This document shows positions 52,942 to 62,523 of a stretch of 64,000 bases of DNA, piece by piece. The notes beneath the pieces are model-generated. The model did no database searches. It was not told where the DNA came from and worked only from the letters and a program-made list of their open reading frames with translations. The first letter of the stretch is position 1. Each line of letters starts with the position of its first letter. A program made the position numbers and the translations under genes. This DNA comes from Rhizobium sp. SL42 (GTDB taxonomy: Bacteria; Pseudomonadota; Alphaproteobacteria; Rhizobiales; Rhizobiaceae), in NCBI RefSeq assembly GCF_021729845.1, contig NZ_CP063397.1, forward strand, positions 3,300,001-3,364,000, given 5' to 3'.

Positions 52942-53862
52942 GTGGCATCGATCGGCCAGATCGTCGAGCAGACCCCAGGCAGCGAAGTGCTGAAACGCGC
53001 GCGCCAGCGTGCCGTTCTGGTGCCCGATTGCATGGTCGAGGCAAAACGCATCGCCAACACGGTAATTGCCGGCTGGCATGGTCGCCGCAAACGCGGCATC
53101 GGCGAAAACTTCTGGCAGTTCCGGCCGTATTCCGACGGTGAGAGCTTCGCCCGTATCGACTGGCGCCGCTCGGCCCGCGACGACCATACCTATATCCGTG
53201 ACCGCGAATGGGAAGCCGCCCATACCGTCTGGCTCTGGGCCGACATGTCGCCGTCGATGATGTACAAGTCGAGCTTTGCCTCGGTGTCCAAGGAAAGCAG
53301 GGCCGTCGTCCTGATGCTCGCTTTAGCCGAGATCCTGGCGCGCTCCGGCGAGCGCATCGGATGTCCGGGCATCATGGAGCCGATTTCCGCCCGCAATGCC
53401 GCCGAACGCCTGGCGACCGCAATCATGCACGCACCGCTGACCAGCGGCTTGCCCGACACCCGCATGATCCGCGGTGCCAGCGACATCGTCCTGATCGGCG
53501 ACTTCCTCGATGACGCAGACCGCGTCATGGAGCGCATCACACCGCTTGCCCGCCGCGGCCTGCGCGGCCATGTCGTCGAGATCGCCGATCCCGCCGAGGA
53601 AACCTTCCCCTATACCGGACGCACCGAATTCACCGATCCCGAAACCGGAGAAAAGCTGGTATCCGGCCGCGCCGAAAGCCTGGGCGAAGACTATCGCCGC
53701 GCCTATATCGCCCGCCGCGAAAGCATCAGCGACCAATTGCGCCGCATGGGCTGGAGCTTCGTTCACAACCGCACGGACCGGCTCGCTTCGGAGGCGCTGG
53801 TCGCCATCCACATGCATCTGTCGGGCATGACTCCTGCGGTGGCCCGGAGTGCCGGTCCATGA
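52942..53862 (+). CDS. DUF58 (vWA-like) protein
   Basis: 306-residue protein of the DUF58 family, the usual partner of MoxR. Features are RIANTVIAGWHGRRKRGIGENFWQFRPYSDGESFARIDWRRSARDDHTYIRDREWEAAHTVWLWADMSPSMMY, the last part (DMSPSM) a MIDAS-like vWA motif. It begins with GTG 15 bases after the MoxR stop and overlaps the next gene by four bases. Confidence 0.9.
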   Translation: MASIGQIVEQTPGSEVLKRARQRAVLVPDCMVEAKRIANTVIAGWHGRRKRGIGENFWQFRPYSDGESFARIDWRRSARDDHTYIRDREWEAAHTVWLWADMSPSMMYKSSFASVSKESRAVVLMLALAEILARSGERIGCPGIMEPISARNAAERLATAIMHAPLTSGLPDTRMIRGASDIVLIGDFLDDADRVMERITPLARRGLRGHVVEIADPAEETFPYTGRTEFTDPETGEKLVSGRAESLGEDYRRAYIARRESISDQLRRMGWSFVHNRTDRLASEALVAIHMHLSGMTPAVARSAGP

Positions 53863-56675
53863 ACGCCCTCCCGCTCGCCTTCGGCGCTCCCGCAATCCTG
53901 ATGGCGCTTGCCGCCCTGCCGCTGATCTGGTGGCTGCTCAAGCTGACGCCGCCGCGTCCGAAGGCGGAAGTGTTTCCGCCGCTGAAGATCCTCGCCGGCG
54001 TGCTGAAGCGCGAGGAAACGCCATCGAAGAGCCCATGGTGGCTGACGCTGCTGCGCATGATGATCGCAGCGCTTGTCATCTTTGCGCTGGCCGATCCCGT
54101 GCTCAATCCGCGCAATGCCTCGCTGTCGTCCGATGGCCCGCTGGTGCTTGTCATCGACAACGGATGGGCGACAACCGCAGACTGGGATCGCCGTGTCGAA
54201 ACGGCAACCGCCCTGATTGGTGACGCAGGCGAAGGCAGCATTCCGGTGTCGATCGTCTTCACCGCCGACCAGACGCATGACGCAGTACCCGGCACCTCCG
54301 CCGCCGCGCTGGAAAAGCTTGGCGCAGCGGCTCCCCGTCCTTTGCGCCCGGAAAGGACCCGCGCGATCGACGCCCTGCGCACGGCCCTGGCCGATCAGCG
54401 CGCCGGCACGCTGGCCTATGTTTCAGATGGTGTTGCCCTGCGTGATGACGATCCTTTTCTGGGCGATCTCGCATCTCTTTCACCGGTTGAGTTTCGCCTG
54501 ATCGAGGGATCCGGTCTCGCAACAGTCGCCATCACCGGCGCCAACAACGGCGCCGATGCCTTGTCCGTCAGCCTCTCACGCCTGAAAGGCGCCGAGGCCC
54601 AGAGCCTGATCGTCGACGCGCAGGACCGCCAAGGCCGCATCATCGCCTCAGGCCCGGTCAGCTTCGCAGCCGGCGCGACCGAAGCCAGCGGCGATATCTC
54701 TGCACCTTTCGAATTGCGCAATGATTTCGCTCGCCTGTCGATATCAGGCATTGCCAGCGCTGGCGCCACCCATCTGCTCGATGACGGCTTCCGCCGCCGC
54801 AAGGTGGCACTGATTTCCGGTGACAGTGGCGACGGCTTCCAGCCGCTTCTTTCCCCGCTTTATTATATCGAGCGCGCACTCGGCCCCTATGCCGATCTGG
54901 TCAAGCCGGGCATGACCGACCTTGCGGTCTCGATCCCGGAAATCCTCAAACAGAACCCCTCTGCCATCGTGCTCGCCGATGTCGGGCGCCTGCCGGCCGA
55001 TGTCTATGAACCCATCGAGCGGTGGATTGCCCGCGGTGGCACACTCATCCGCTTTGCCGGAGCACGCCTGGCCGCGGCACCGAGCGGCGATCCGCTCGTG
55101 CCGGTGATCCTGCGCCAGGGCGAGCGAGCCCTCGGCGGCGCCCTGTCCTGGGCCGAACCGCAACCACTCGCAGACTTCCCCAGCTTCGGCCCCTTTGCCG
55201 GCATGGCGCAGGCAGACGGCATCCTGGTCAAACGACAGGTTCTGGCCGAGCCAACCCCCGACCTTGCCGAACGCACCTGGGCAAGCCTTGCCGATGGCAC
55301 ACCGCTGGTCACAGTCAAGGAAAGCGGCGCCGGCCGCGTCGTGCTCTTCCATATCAGCGCCGAGGCAACCTGGTCGGATCTGCCGATTTCCGGCACTTTC
55401 GTCGAAATGCTGCGTCGGATCGTGCAATTGACCCGCGTCGGCGCCGCAGAAGCCCAGCCCGGCCAGGCGACCGCCCCGACGCTTGCGCCGTACCGCCTGC
55501 TGACCGAGCGCGGTGCACTGACCGCCGACGCCGGTAATGCAAAGCCGCTCGATCTCGGCCCGGCGCGACCTGAGGCCGCGACTTTCGACAACCCGCCCGG
55601 TCTTTATGGGACCGAGGACGGTTTTGTCGCCCTCAACCTTCTGCCTGCCGACGCGACGATCAGGCCGCTCCCAGGGTCGGCCGGGTTGACCGTGACGCGC
55701 GAGCCCATGGCGGGCACGCAGGCAACACTGCTGAAACCCAGTCTTCTGATTACCGCCTTCCTGCTGCTGGTGATCGACAGCTTTGTCGTCCTGTTCATGG
55801 GCGGGGCATTCTCGCGTATGCCGCGCCGCGCCGCACCATCTGCGACAATCGCCGCCTTTGCCGCTATGCTGCTCTTTGCCCCCGTGTCGTTGCGACAATC
55901 GGAAGCCGCCGATGCCAAGCCCGGCGACGAGCAGATCCTCGCAAGGCTGGACAATACCCATCTCGCCTACGTCGTCACCGGCGAAAGCGATGTCGACCGG
56001 CTGTCCGAACAGGGTCTTGCCGGCCTCACCGACTTCCTCACCTATCGCACCACGCTCGAACCGGAGCCTCCGGTCGGCGTCGACATCGCCAAGGATGAAC
56101 TGTCCTTCTACCCGATCATCTTCTGGCCGATCTCGGCTACGGCTCCAATGCCGTCGGCTGCGGCCATCAGCCGGATCGATGCCTATATGCGTGCGGGAGG
56201 CACTGTACTCTTCGATACGCGCGACCAGTTTTCATCATTGGGTGACGAATCCGGCCCGAGTGCCAATGGCGAGCGGCTGCAGGCCATTCTTGCCAATATC
56301 GACATTCCGCCGCTCGAGCCCGTGCCCTCCGACCATGTGTTGACCAGGTCCTTTTATTTACTGAATGGCTTTCCCGGCCGCTACAATGGCAGTCCGCTCT
56401 GGGTCGAAGCGCGCCAGGAGGCGCAGTCGTCATCTAGCGGCGTTGCCTCGTCCGGCGACGGCGTCACCCCGATCATGATCACTGCCAATGACATGCTCGG
56501 CGCCTGGGCAATCGACACCAACGGCGCCAGCGTCATGCCCATGGTTCCGGCTGACGAATTGCAGCGCGAAATGTCCTTCCGCTCCGGCGTCAACATCATG
56601 ATGTATATGCTGACCGGCAACTACAAGGCCGATCAGGTGCATGTGCCGGCCCTGCTCGAACGGCTGGGGCAATGA
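53859..56675 (+). CDS. DUF4159 protein with BatA-like N-terminus
   Basis: 938-residue membrane protein. The N-terminal part (about 1-75: FGAPAILMALAALPLIWWLLKLTPPRPKAEVFPPLKILAGVLKREETPSKSPWWLTLLRMMIAALVIFALADPVL) is the aerotolerance-regulator N-terminal region seen in BatA. A vWA-like domain follows (LVLVIDNGWATTADW), then a long region, a transmembrane segment (about 630-650) and the DUF4159 domain (about 685-930), ELSFYPIIFWPIS and GGTVLFDTRDQFS. DUF4159 has a class-I-glutamine-amidotransferase-like fold. Presumed to act with the MoxR ATPase in envelope maintenance. Confidence 0.88.
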   Translation: MNALPLAFGAPAILMALAALPLIWWLLKLTPPRPKAEVFPPLKILAGVLKREETPSKSPWWLTLLRMMIAALVIFALADPVLNPRNASLSSDGPLVLVIDNGWATTADWDRRVETATALIGDAGEGSIPVSIVFTADQTHDAVPGTSAAALEKLGAAAPRPLRPERTRAIDALRTALADQRAGTLAYVSDGVALRDDDPFLGDLASLSPVEFRLIEGSGLATVAITGANNGADALSVSLSRLKGAEAQSLIVDAQDRQGRIIASGPVSFAAGATEASGDISAPFELRNDFARLSISGIASAGATHLLDDGFRRRKVALISGDSGDGFQPLLSPLYYIERALGPYADLVKPGMTDLAVSIPEILKQNPSAIVLADVGRLPADVYEPIERWIARGGTLIRFAGARLAAAPSGDPLVPVILRQGERALGGALSWAEPQPLADFPSFGPFAGMAQADGILVKRQVLAEPTPDLAERTWASLADGTPLVTVKESGAGRVVLFHISAEATWSDLPISGTFVEMLRRIVQLTRVGAAEAQPGQATAPTLAPYRLLTERGALTADAGNAKPLDLGPARPEAATFDNPPGLYGTEDGFVALNLLPADATIRPLPGSAGLTVTREPMAGTQATLLKPSLLITAFLLLVIDSFVVLFMGGAFSRMPRRAAPSATIAAFAAMLLFAPVSLRQSEAADAKPGDEQILARLDNTHLAYVVTGESDVDRLSEQGLAGLTDFLTYRTTLEPEPPVGVDIAKDELSFYPIIFWPISATAPMPSAAAISRIDAYMRAGGTVLFDTRDQFSSLGDESGPSANGERLQAILANIDIPPLEPVPSDHVLTRSFYLLNGFPGRYNGSPLWVEARQEAQSSSSGVASSGDGVTPIMITANDMLGAWAIDTNGASVMPMVPADELQREMSFRSGVNIMMYMLTGNYKADQVHVPALLERLGQ

Positions 56676-56676
56676 C

Positions 56677-58746
56677 ATGACAATCGAGTTCGCCCCCTTC
56701 ATCCCCTGGCTTGCCATCGGCGTGCTCGCCGTCCTGGCTCTGGCGCTGTCAATCCTTGGCATGGTCCGCCATGTTCGTGGTACGCTTATCCGCTTTGCCG
56801 CGTCGGCGGCCGTGCTGGCAGCGCTCGCCAACCCGTTGCTGATGCAGGAAGACCGTGAAGCGCTCAGCACCGTCGTGCCCGTGATCGTCGACCGCAGCCA
56901 GAGCCAGCAGATCGCCGGACGAGCCGAGCAGACCGACCGGGCGCTTGAAGGCCTGCGCGACCGTCTGTCCCGTTTCGGCAATATAGAACCGCGCATCGTC
57001 GAGGTGACTGATCCGGCGACATCCGACGCCCCCTCGACCAAGCTCTTCGAAGCGCTGAATGCCGCAATCACGGATATACCGCCTGCCCGTATCGGCGGGG
57101 CGATCTTCCTCACGGACGGTCAGGTGCATGACATCCCCGGCGAGAACCAGCCCCTGCCCTTCAATGCGCCGGTCCACGGCCTCGTCACCGGCAAGGCCGA
57201 CGAGTTCGACCGCCGCATCGAGATCCTGCGCGCCCCGCGCTTCGGCATCGTCAACGAGGAACAGGAACTGACCTTCCGCGTCTTTGATGACGGCAAGGCG
57301 TCCGACCAGCCGGCCGACGTGGCCGTCAAGATGAACGGCGAGGATATCGGCACACTGACTGCAGTCCCGGGCAACGAGACGCCGTTCGCCTTCAAGGTTC
57401 CGCGCGGCGGCAACAACGTGCTGGAATTCTCGGTCGCCGGCACACCGGGCGAAGTCACCGACGTCAACAACCGCGCCATCCATCTGATCGAGGGCATCCG
57501 CGAAAACCTGCGCGTATTGCTGGTGTCCGGCGAGCCACACGCCGGCGAGCGCGCCTGGCGCAACCTGTTGAAATCCGACGCTTCGGTGGATCTGGTGCAT
57601 TTCACCATCCTGCGCCCGCCGGAAAAACAGGATGGCACCCCGATCAACGAACTGTCGCTGATCGCATTTCCGACCCGCGAACTCTTCGTCGAGAAGATCA
57701 ACGATTTCGACCTGATCATCTTCGACCGCTACCAGCATCGCGGCGTTCTGCCGATCCTCTACTACGACTACATTGCCGAATATGTCCGCAATGGCGGCGC
57801 CCTGCTGATTGCCGCGGGTCCCGAACATGCCGGCGAGGATTCGATCGCGCTGACTCCGCTCGCCACCGTCCTGCCTGCCTCCCCAACCGGCGACGTCCAC
57901 CAGGCCGGTTTCTATCCGCGCCTGTCCGAACAGGGCAAGCGCCATCCGGTCACCCGCGGCCTTGACGGCTCAGCGGTCGAACCGCCGCAATGGGGCCGCT
58001 GGTTCCGCAGCGTCGATGTCGGCCAGACGACCGGCGAAACCGTGATGACCGCCGACGACGGCCGCCCGCTGCTGGTGCTCAACCGGGCCAATGAAGGTCG
58101 GGTCGCCATGTTGCTGTCGGACCAGGGCTGGCTTTGGGCACGCGGCTTCGAAGGCGGTGGCCCGCATGTCTCGCTCTATCGCCGCATCGCCCACTGGCTG
58201 ATGAAGGAGCCGGAACTCGAGGAAGAGGCGTTGAAGGCGCGCGCCACCGGCCGCACCATGGAGGTCACGCGCCAGACCATTGGCGACGCGCCGGGTCCGG
58301 CCACCATCACCACGCCCTCCGGCCAAACTGAAAGCTTGAATCTGACCGAGATCCAGCCAGGCCTCTATCGCGGCGAACGCCGGATGACCGAGACCGGCCT
58401 GTTCACCGTGACCAATGGCGACTTCTCGACACTGGTGCATGTCGGTGCCGTCGATTCACCCGAGTTCCGCGCCATGGTCTCGACCACGGATACGCTTGCC
58501 GGCGTGACCGGTAAAAGCCGCGGTCTGCTCGCCCGGCTCGATGATGGTGAAGGTGGATTGCGTATCCCCGATATTCTGCCGGTGCGTGGCGATATCCGCA
58601 CCGCCGACAACCGCCGCCTCATGATCCGGCTGACCGACGAAACGGTGCTCAAGGGCGTCAATACGCTGCCACTGTTTGCAGGCTTTGCCGGGCTTGGCAT
58701 CCTGCTGCTGGCCGTGTCTGCCATGTGGTGGCGCGAGGGGCGCTGA
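56677..58746 (+). CDS. Large membrane protein of the MoxR operon (GATase-like)
   Basis: 689-residue inner-membrane protein. Two N-terminal helices (FIPWLAIGVLAVLALALSILG and RFAASAAVLAALANPLL) and one C-terminal helix (LFAGFAGLGILLLAVSAMWW) anchor a large periplasmic or cytoplasmic body. The central part (IIFDRYQHRGVLPILYYDYIAEYVRNGGALLIAAGPEHAGEDSIALTPLATVLPA) has the flavodoxin/GATase-like fold seen in this group. Start ATG at 56677 one base after the DUF4159 stop. It completes the MoxR operon. The role is unknown. Confidence 0.85.
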   Translation: MTIEFAPFIPWLAIGVLAVLALALSILGMVRHVRGTLIRFAASAAVLAALANPLLMQEDREALSTVVPVIVDRSQSQQIAGRAEQTDRALEGLRDRLSRFGNIEPRIVEVTDPATSDAPSTKLFEALNAAITDIPPARIGGAIFLTDGQVHDIPGENQPLPFNAPVHGLVTGKADEFDRRIEILRAPRFGIVNEEQELTFRVFDDGKASDQPADVAVKMNGEDIGTLTAVPGNETPFAFKVPRGGNNVLEFSVAGTPGEVTDVNNRAIHLIEGIRENLRVLLVSGEPHAGERAWRNLLKSDASVDLVHFTILRPPEKQDGTPINELSLIAFPTRELFVEKINDFDLIIFDRYQHRGVLPILYYDYIAEYVRNGGALLIAAGPEHAGEDSIALTPLATVLPASPTGDVHQAGFYPRLSEQGKRHPVTRGLDGSAVEPPQWGRWFRSVDVGQTTGETVMTADDGRPLLVLNRANEGRVAMLLSDQGWLWARGFEGGGPHVSLYRRIAHWLMKEPELEEEALKARATGRTMEVTRQTIGDAPGPATITTPSGQTESLNLTEIQPGLYRGERRMTETGLFTVTNGDFSTLVHVGAVDSPEFRAMVSTTDTLAGVTGKSRGLLARLDDGEGGLRIPDILPVRGDIRTADNRRLMIRLTDETVLKGVNTLPLFAGFAGLGILLLAVSAMWWREGR

Positions 58747-58750
58747 ACGG

Positions 58751-59167
58751 ATGGACGAACTGGAGCTGTCCGACAGCGTTCCGGCTGATGCCGAGGCCAC
58801 GATATTGGCCAGTCTCAAGGCGCATAACGACGCCATGCTCGGCAAGACGGACCGCAGGAACCTGTTCATTCCATTGACCGACGACCACGGTCATATCGAC
58901 GGCGGCCTCGTCGGCTATACTGGCCGTGGCTGGTTGTATGTGGAAATGCTCTTTGTCCCCGAGCGTCTGCGGCGACAGGGCATCGCCGGCAAGCTGTTGC
59001 AATGCGCAGAGCACAAAGCGCGCGCCCGGGGCTGTATCGGCGCCTATATCGACACGATCAATCCCGACGCCCGCCGCGCCTACGAGCGGCAAGGCTACGA
59101 GGTTTTCGGCCGGATCGACGACTTCACCAGGGGTTTCGATATCTGCTGGATGATCAAGCGGTTCTGA
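58751..59167 (+). CDS. GNAT-family N-acetyltransferase
   Basis: 138-residue acetyltransferase. The GNAT fold is shown by GWLYVEMLFVPERLRRQGIAGKLLQCAEHKARARGCIGAYIDTINPDARRAYERQGYEVFGRIDDFTRGFDICWMIKRF. The acetyl-CoA loop is RRQGIAG. Its ATG lies four bases after the MoxR-operon stop, so it is likely cotranscribed. Function in that context is unclear. Confidence 0.85.
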   Translation: MDELELSDSVPADAEATILASLKAHNDAMLGKTDRRNLFIPLTDDHGHIDGGLVGYTGRGWLYVEMLFVPERLRRQGIAGKLLQCAEHKARARGCIGAYIDTINPDARRAYERQGYEVFGRIDDFTRGFDICWMIKRF

Positions 59168-59174
59168 ATTGAGA

Positions 59175-60125
59175 TCAAGGCTGGCTCCGCGCCTGCGCAG
59201 CCTCGAAATAACGCTTCGTGATCCGGTGCTTATGCCACTTTGTTATATTGATCAGATGGTGCGACAGGACGCTCCGGATACTGGCAAAAAGCGAGGGCGT
59301 GGCGCAAAAACCGGCCCATGCAGTGCCGGCCAGTTCAGTCTTGTAGAACCGGTGGGCATCACGATGCATCCATTGCACCCGCGCATGCCAGGGCTTTTTA
59401 GGGCCGGTGAAATGCAGGATTGCCGGGCGCGGGACGAAGGCAAGAATACCCGTCTGCGCATTCCACCTCGGATCAAGAGGCAGCCACTGATGCTCGGTAA
59501 CCACGTTCAACGCATCCTGATCGGGGCAGTCGTAGCGATTGGAATCTCGCAAGAACAGCTCCCGCGCATCCTTCAGGAAGTTTCGCCTTGCAAGTCCAAC
59601 CCAATCAATCAGCAGAACGCCGGAATTGAAGTAGCGGCTTTCCGCTGCCATCCCGATCTGCGCGAGGCGCACGCCCATATTGCGCGGAAAGGCCATCAGG
59701 AAATCGTCGACAGCCGCCAATGGCTTGCCGTGAAGATCAATATCGAAAAGACCATCGAGCGCTGACACCACGAGCGTATCAGCGTCCAGATACAACAGGC
59801 GACCGATGTCAGAGGGCAGTTGCTCGTCCATGTAGAGCCTGGCGATCGCCGAAGCCGGCCATCGGCCCAGCGCCTGTCGCTCGAAGGAAGGCGACACGAA
59901 ATCAACCACTTCGATGTCGAACCCGTGCATCTGGGCGAAAGTCTTGATCTGCCCGCGACTGCTATCGTCCAAGTCGATGGCAAGCAGGAAAAAGCGCACC
60001 GATAGTCGCTCAACATGCCGTTTTGCCGACAACAGTGCGCAGCACGCAGCCGGCAGCATGCGCGTGTCCGAGCAGGTGATGACACCATGGGACGCAGTCT
60101 CCCCATGAGACGGGACAGCAGGCAT
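59175..60125 (-). CDS. Glycosyltransferase family 8 protein
   Basis: 316-residue glycosyltransferase like LpsA and RfaJ. The metal-binding DxD is in GRLLYLDADTLVVSALDGLF, FNSGVLLIDW is the GT8 motif and LHFTGPKKPWH the C-terminal sugar-phosphate contact. Likely transfers a hexose to a lipopolysaccharide or glycan acceptor. Start 60125 behind GAGG. It converges tightly on the GNAT gene at 58751 and is isolated from any visible polysaccharide cluster. Confidence 0.9.
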   Translation of the reverse strand: MPAVPSHGETASHGVITCSDTRMLPAACCALLSAKRHVERLSVRFFLLAIDLDDSSRGQIKTFAQMHGFDIEVVDFVSPSFERQALGRWPASAIARLYMDEQLPSDIGRLLYLDADTLVVSALDGLFDIDLHGKPLAAVDDFLMAFPRNMGVRLAQIGMAAESRYFNSGVLLIDWVGLARRNFLKDARELFLRDSNRYDCPDQDALNVVTEHQWLPLDPRWNAQTGILAFVPRPAILHFTGPKKPWHARVQWMHRDAHRFYKTELAGTAWAGFCATPSLFASIRSVLSHHLINITKWHKHRITKRYFEAAQARSQP

Positions 60126-60163
60126 GTCGGAACCTCACCCAAGTTTCGGTTTGTCGCCGGGGA

Positions 60164-60754
60164 TCAGCTCCCGACCTTCTGCAGACGTTCGCTCGTCTCC
60201 CATGACCCCTTTGAGCTGTCAAGCTGGGCGGATTCCACCGAACCTACAGCCTTCGCCGCGCGCCATTCGATGGCACCCCTCAGCCGTGCGTGCACGTCGG
60301 TGCCGATCGGCACGACCAACACCCGGTTGGCATCGACGGGGCCCGGAAATTCCAGGGCCTTGTAGCTGACCTTCTCGAATCCCAGCGGCATGTAATAGGG
60401 CGGGTCGCCGACGAGGATCACGGCTTCAGAGCCCTTGCGCCGGGCGGCCTCGATGGCAATCCGGACCAGTTCCCGGCCAATACCCATGCTCTTGTGCGAC
60501 GGCCTGACTGCAAGCGGTCCGAGCAGATGGCCTTTGACCGAACCGGCCATCACCGGGGTCATGCGCACCGACGCAATCGTTTCGCCATGATCGGCACAGA
60601 TGAACGACAAAGACCGGTCATGCGGCCCCTGCTCGCGAATGCGCGCAGCAGCCCTTGTGTGCCGGCCAGGGCCAAAAGCTTCTTCGTTGATGAGTTCGAT
60701 GGCAGCGTCGTGCGACGCATCCTCGGTGAGGTAGATAAGCCCAGAAATGTTCAT
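60164..60754 (-). CDS. GNAT-family N-acetyltransferase
   Basis: 196-residue acetyltransferase of the YhbS-like group: AAIELINEEAFGPGRHTRAAARIREQGPHDRSLSFICADHGETIASVRMTPV, then GPLAVRPSHKSMGIGRELVRIAIEAARRKGSEAVILVGDPPYYMPLGFEKVS. The start ATG at 60754 is my choice; a weak ribosome-binding site makes it uncertain. It is followed by the GT8 gene in the same direction, 38 bases on. Confidence 0.85.
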   Translation of the reverse strand: MNISGLIYLTEDASHDAAIELINEEAFGPGRHTRAAARIREQGPHDRSLSFICADHGETIASVRMTPVMAGSVKGHLLGPLAVRPSHKSMGIGRELVRIAIEAARRKGSEAVILVGDPPYYMPLGFEKVSYKALEFPGPVDANRVLVVPIGTDVHARLRGAIEWRAAKAVGSVESAQLDSSKGSWETSERLQKVGS

Positions 60755-61003
60755 GGATGACCGAAACCCGCAGATAGACAGCAACAATGTTCGCGATGAC
60801 GCCTCGTGGCGTTCGTGAGCATCAGCGTCGTCGCAGGGTCCGTACTACAGTCATCGGGGGCTTTCTCATTTCTTGCGGAATGTCCGATAGCAGCAAAACT
60901 ATTTTGCGTCCAATGGAAAAACGCAGTGTTCAATCATACTGCCCTCGCAATCTGTGCGAGACGCCGTATTTTCCCAACAGCTGAAGAAACAAGGATATCA
61001 CCC

Positions 61004-61987
61004 ATGGGCATGCTGGTAGATGGCGTCTGGCAGGACGTTTGGTACGACACGAAATCGACCTCCGGCCATTTCAAACGCGGCACATCGACATTCCGCAACT
61101 GGGTTACCGCCGACGGCTCGGCAGGTCCGACGGGCACTGGCGGCTTCAAGGCTGAAGCCGGCCGTTACCATCTCTATGTCTCTTACGCCTGTCCCTGGGC
61201 GCACCGCACCCTTATTTTCCGCAGGCTGAAGAAGCTTGCAGACCTGATCAGCGTTTCAGTCGTCGATCCGCTGATGTTGTCGAACGGCTGGGAGTTTCAC
61301 GACCGCGACGGTGCGACCGCCGACCACCTGTTCGGCGCCGATTTCCTCTGGCAGGTTTACACTCGCGCCGACCCCAAGTTCAGCGGCCGCGTCACGGTCC
61401 CGGTTCTCTGGGACAAGCAAACGAACACGATCGTGTCGAACGAATCCGCCGATATCATCCGCATGTTCAACAAGGCTTTCGACCACTTGACCGGCTCGAC
61501 CCTGAACCTGCATCCGTCGGACCTCTACGAGGAGATCGATACGGTCAATGCCCGTGTCTACGACAACGTCAACAACGGCGTCTACAAGGCAGGCTTTGCC
61601 ACCACCCAGGAAGCCTACGAAAGCGCAGTCTATCCGCTGTTTGAAACACTGGACTGGCTGGAGCAGCGTCTGACCGGCCAGCGCTATCTGTTCGGCAAGC
61701 GTATGACAGAGGCCGACTGGCGCCTGTTCACCACGCTCGTGCGCTTTGACCCGGTCTATGTCGGCCATTTCAAATGCAATATTCGGCGCATCGCCGACTA
61801 TCCGGCGCTCTATGCCTATCTGCGCGACCTCTACCAGACCCCTGGCGTCGCCGACACCGTCGAGATGCGCCATATCAAGCACCACTACTACCGCAGCCAT
61901 CTGATGATAAACCCGACCGGCGTGGTTCCGGTCGGACCGGAACTGGATCTGGAGTTGCAGCACGGCCGGGAACAGCTGGCCGCGTGA
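61004..61987 (+). CDS. Glutathionyl-hydroquinone reductase / Xi-class GST
   Basis: 327-residue enzyme of the YqjG/PcpF group. The catalytic cysteine is C63 in YVSYACPWAHRTLIFRRLKKL. The N-terminal WYDTKSTSGHFKRGTSTFRNWVT and the C-terminal all-helical domain (DTVNARVYDNVNNGVYKAGFATTQEAYESAVYPLFETLDWLEQRLTGQRYLFGKRMTEADWRLFTTLVRFDPVYVGHFKCN) are typical. It reduces glutathionyl-hydroquinones with glutathione. The ATG at 61004 has AAGGA upstream; the open frame to 60806 has no similarity. It converges on a NUDIX gene four bases away. Confidence 0.92.
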   Translation: MGMLVDGVWQDVWYDTKSTSGHFKRGTSTFRNWVTADGSAGPTGTGGFKAEAGRYHLYVSYACPWAHRTLIFRRLKKLADLISVSVVDPLMLSNGWEFHDRDGATADHLFGADFLWQVYTRADPKFSGRVTVPVLWDKQTNTIVSNESADIIRMFNKAFDHLTGSTLNLHPSDLYEEIDTVNARVYDNVNNGVYKAGFATTQEAYESAVYPLFETLDWLEQRLTGQRYLFGKRMTEADWRLFTTLVRFDPVYVGHFKCNIRRIADYPALYAYLRDLYQTPGVADTVEMRHIKHHYYRSHLMINPTGVVPVGPELDLELQHGREQLAA

Positions 61988-61990
61988 GGT

Positions 61991-62482
61991 TTACCAATGG
62001 TGAGACGGCGGCACTTCGCCGCCAAGTTCCCCCAGCCGCCGCAGAGTGGCGGCAGTGGTGCCCTGCGGCAGGGCCAGCGGATCAAAGAATCGAGCCTCGA
62101 CGATCTCGCGATCGGCAAGGCGCGGCGCGGTCTGGCGAACGTTCACACGGTAAAGCACGACATGGTCGCGCCGGCTGATGCTGCGATTGAAGTAAACGTG
62201 GAACAGGCTGGTTGGCCCGATGATTTCCAGATTGCCCTCTTCCCGCAATTCTTTCGCCAGGGCATCCATCACCGTTTCACCACGCTCCACGCCGCCACCT
62301 GGCAAATGCCAGCCCGGCACATAGGAGTGGCGCACGAGAAATACCCGCCCCGCTTCGTCGTAGCAGGCCGCGCGCACGCCAAGTGTCATGCCCCGGCTGA
62401 GGGCAAAATAGACATGCAGCAACCGCACGAGGAACTTCTTGGCCCGACCGGGAATTTCGGAGCTATCATCCGCTGGCGTCAT
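61991..62482 (-). CDS. NUDIX hydrolase
   Basis: 163-residue NUDIX protein. The box reads GGGVERGETVMDALAKELREEGNLEI. The canonical REUxEExGU part is altered (KELREEGNL), so activity may differ from typical members. MTLGVRAACYDEAGRVFLVRHSYVPGWHLPGGGVERGE is the fold core. Divergent from the metallophosphoesterase gene only 41 bases away. Confidence 0.87.
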   Translation of the reverse strand: MTPADDSSEIPGRAKKFLVRLLHVYFALSRGMTLGVRAACYDEAGRVFLVRHSYVPGWHLPGGGVERGETVMDALAKELREEGNLEIIGPTSLFHVYFNRSISRRDHVVLYRVNVRQTAPRLADREIVEARFFDPLALPQGTTAATLRRLGELGGEVPPSHHW

Positions 62483-62523
62483 TTTCCTTGCCCCTCAATG
62501 CCCGCGCCTTTAAGAGAGACGCC

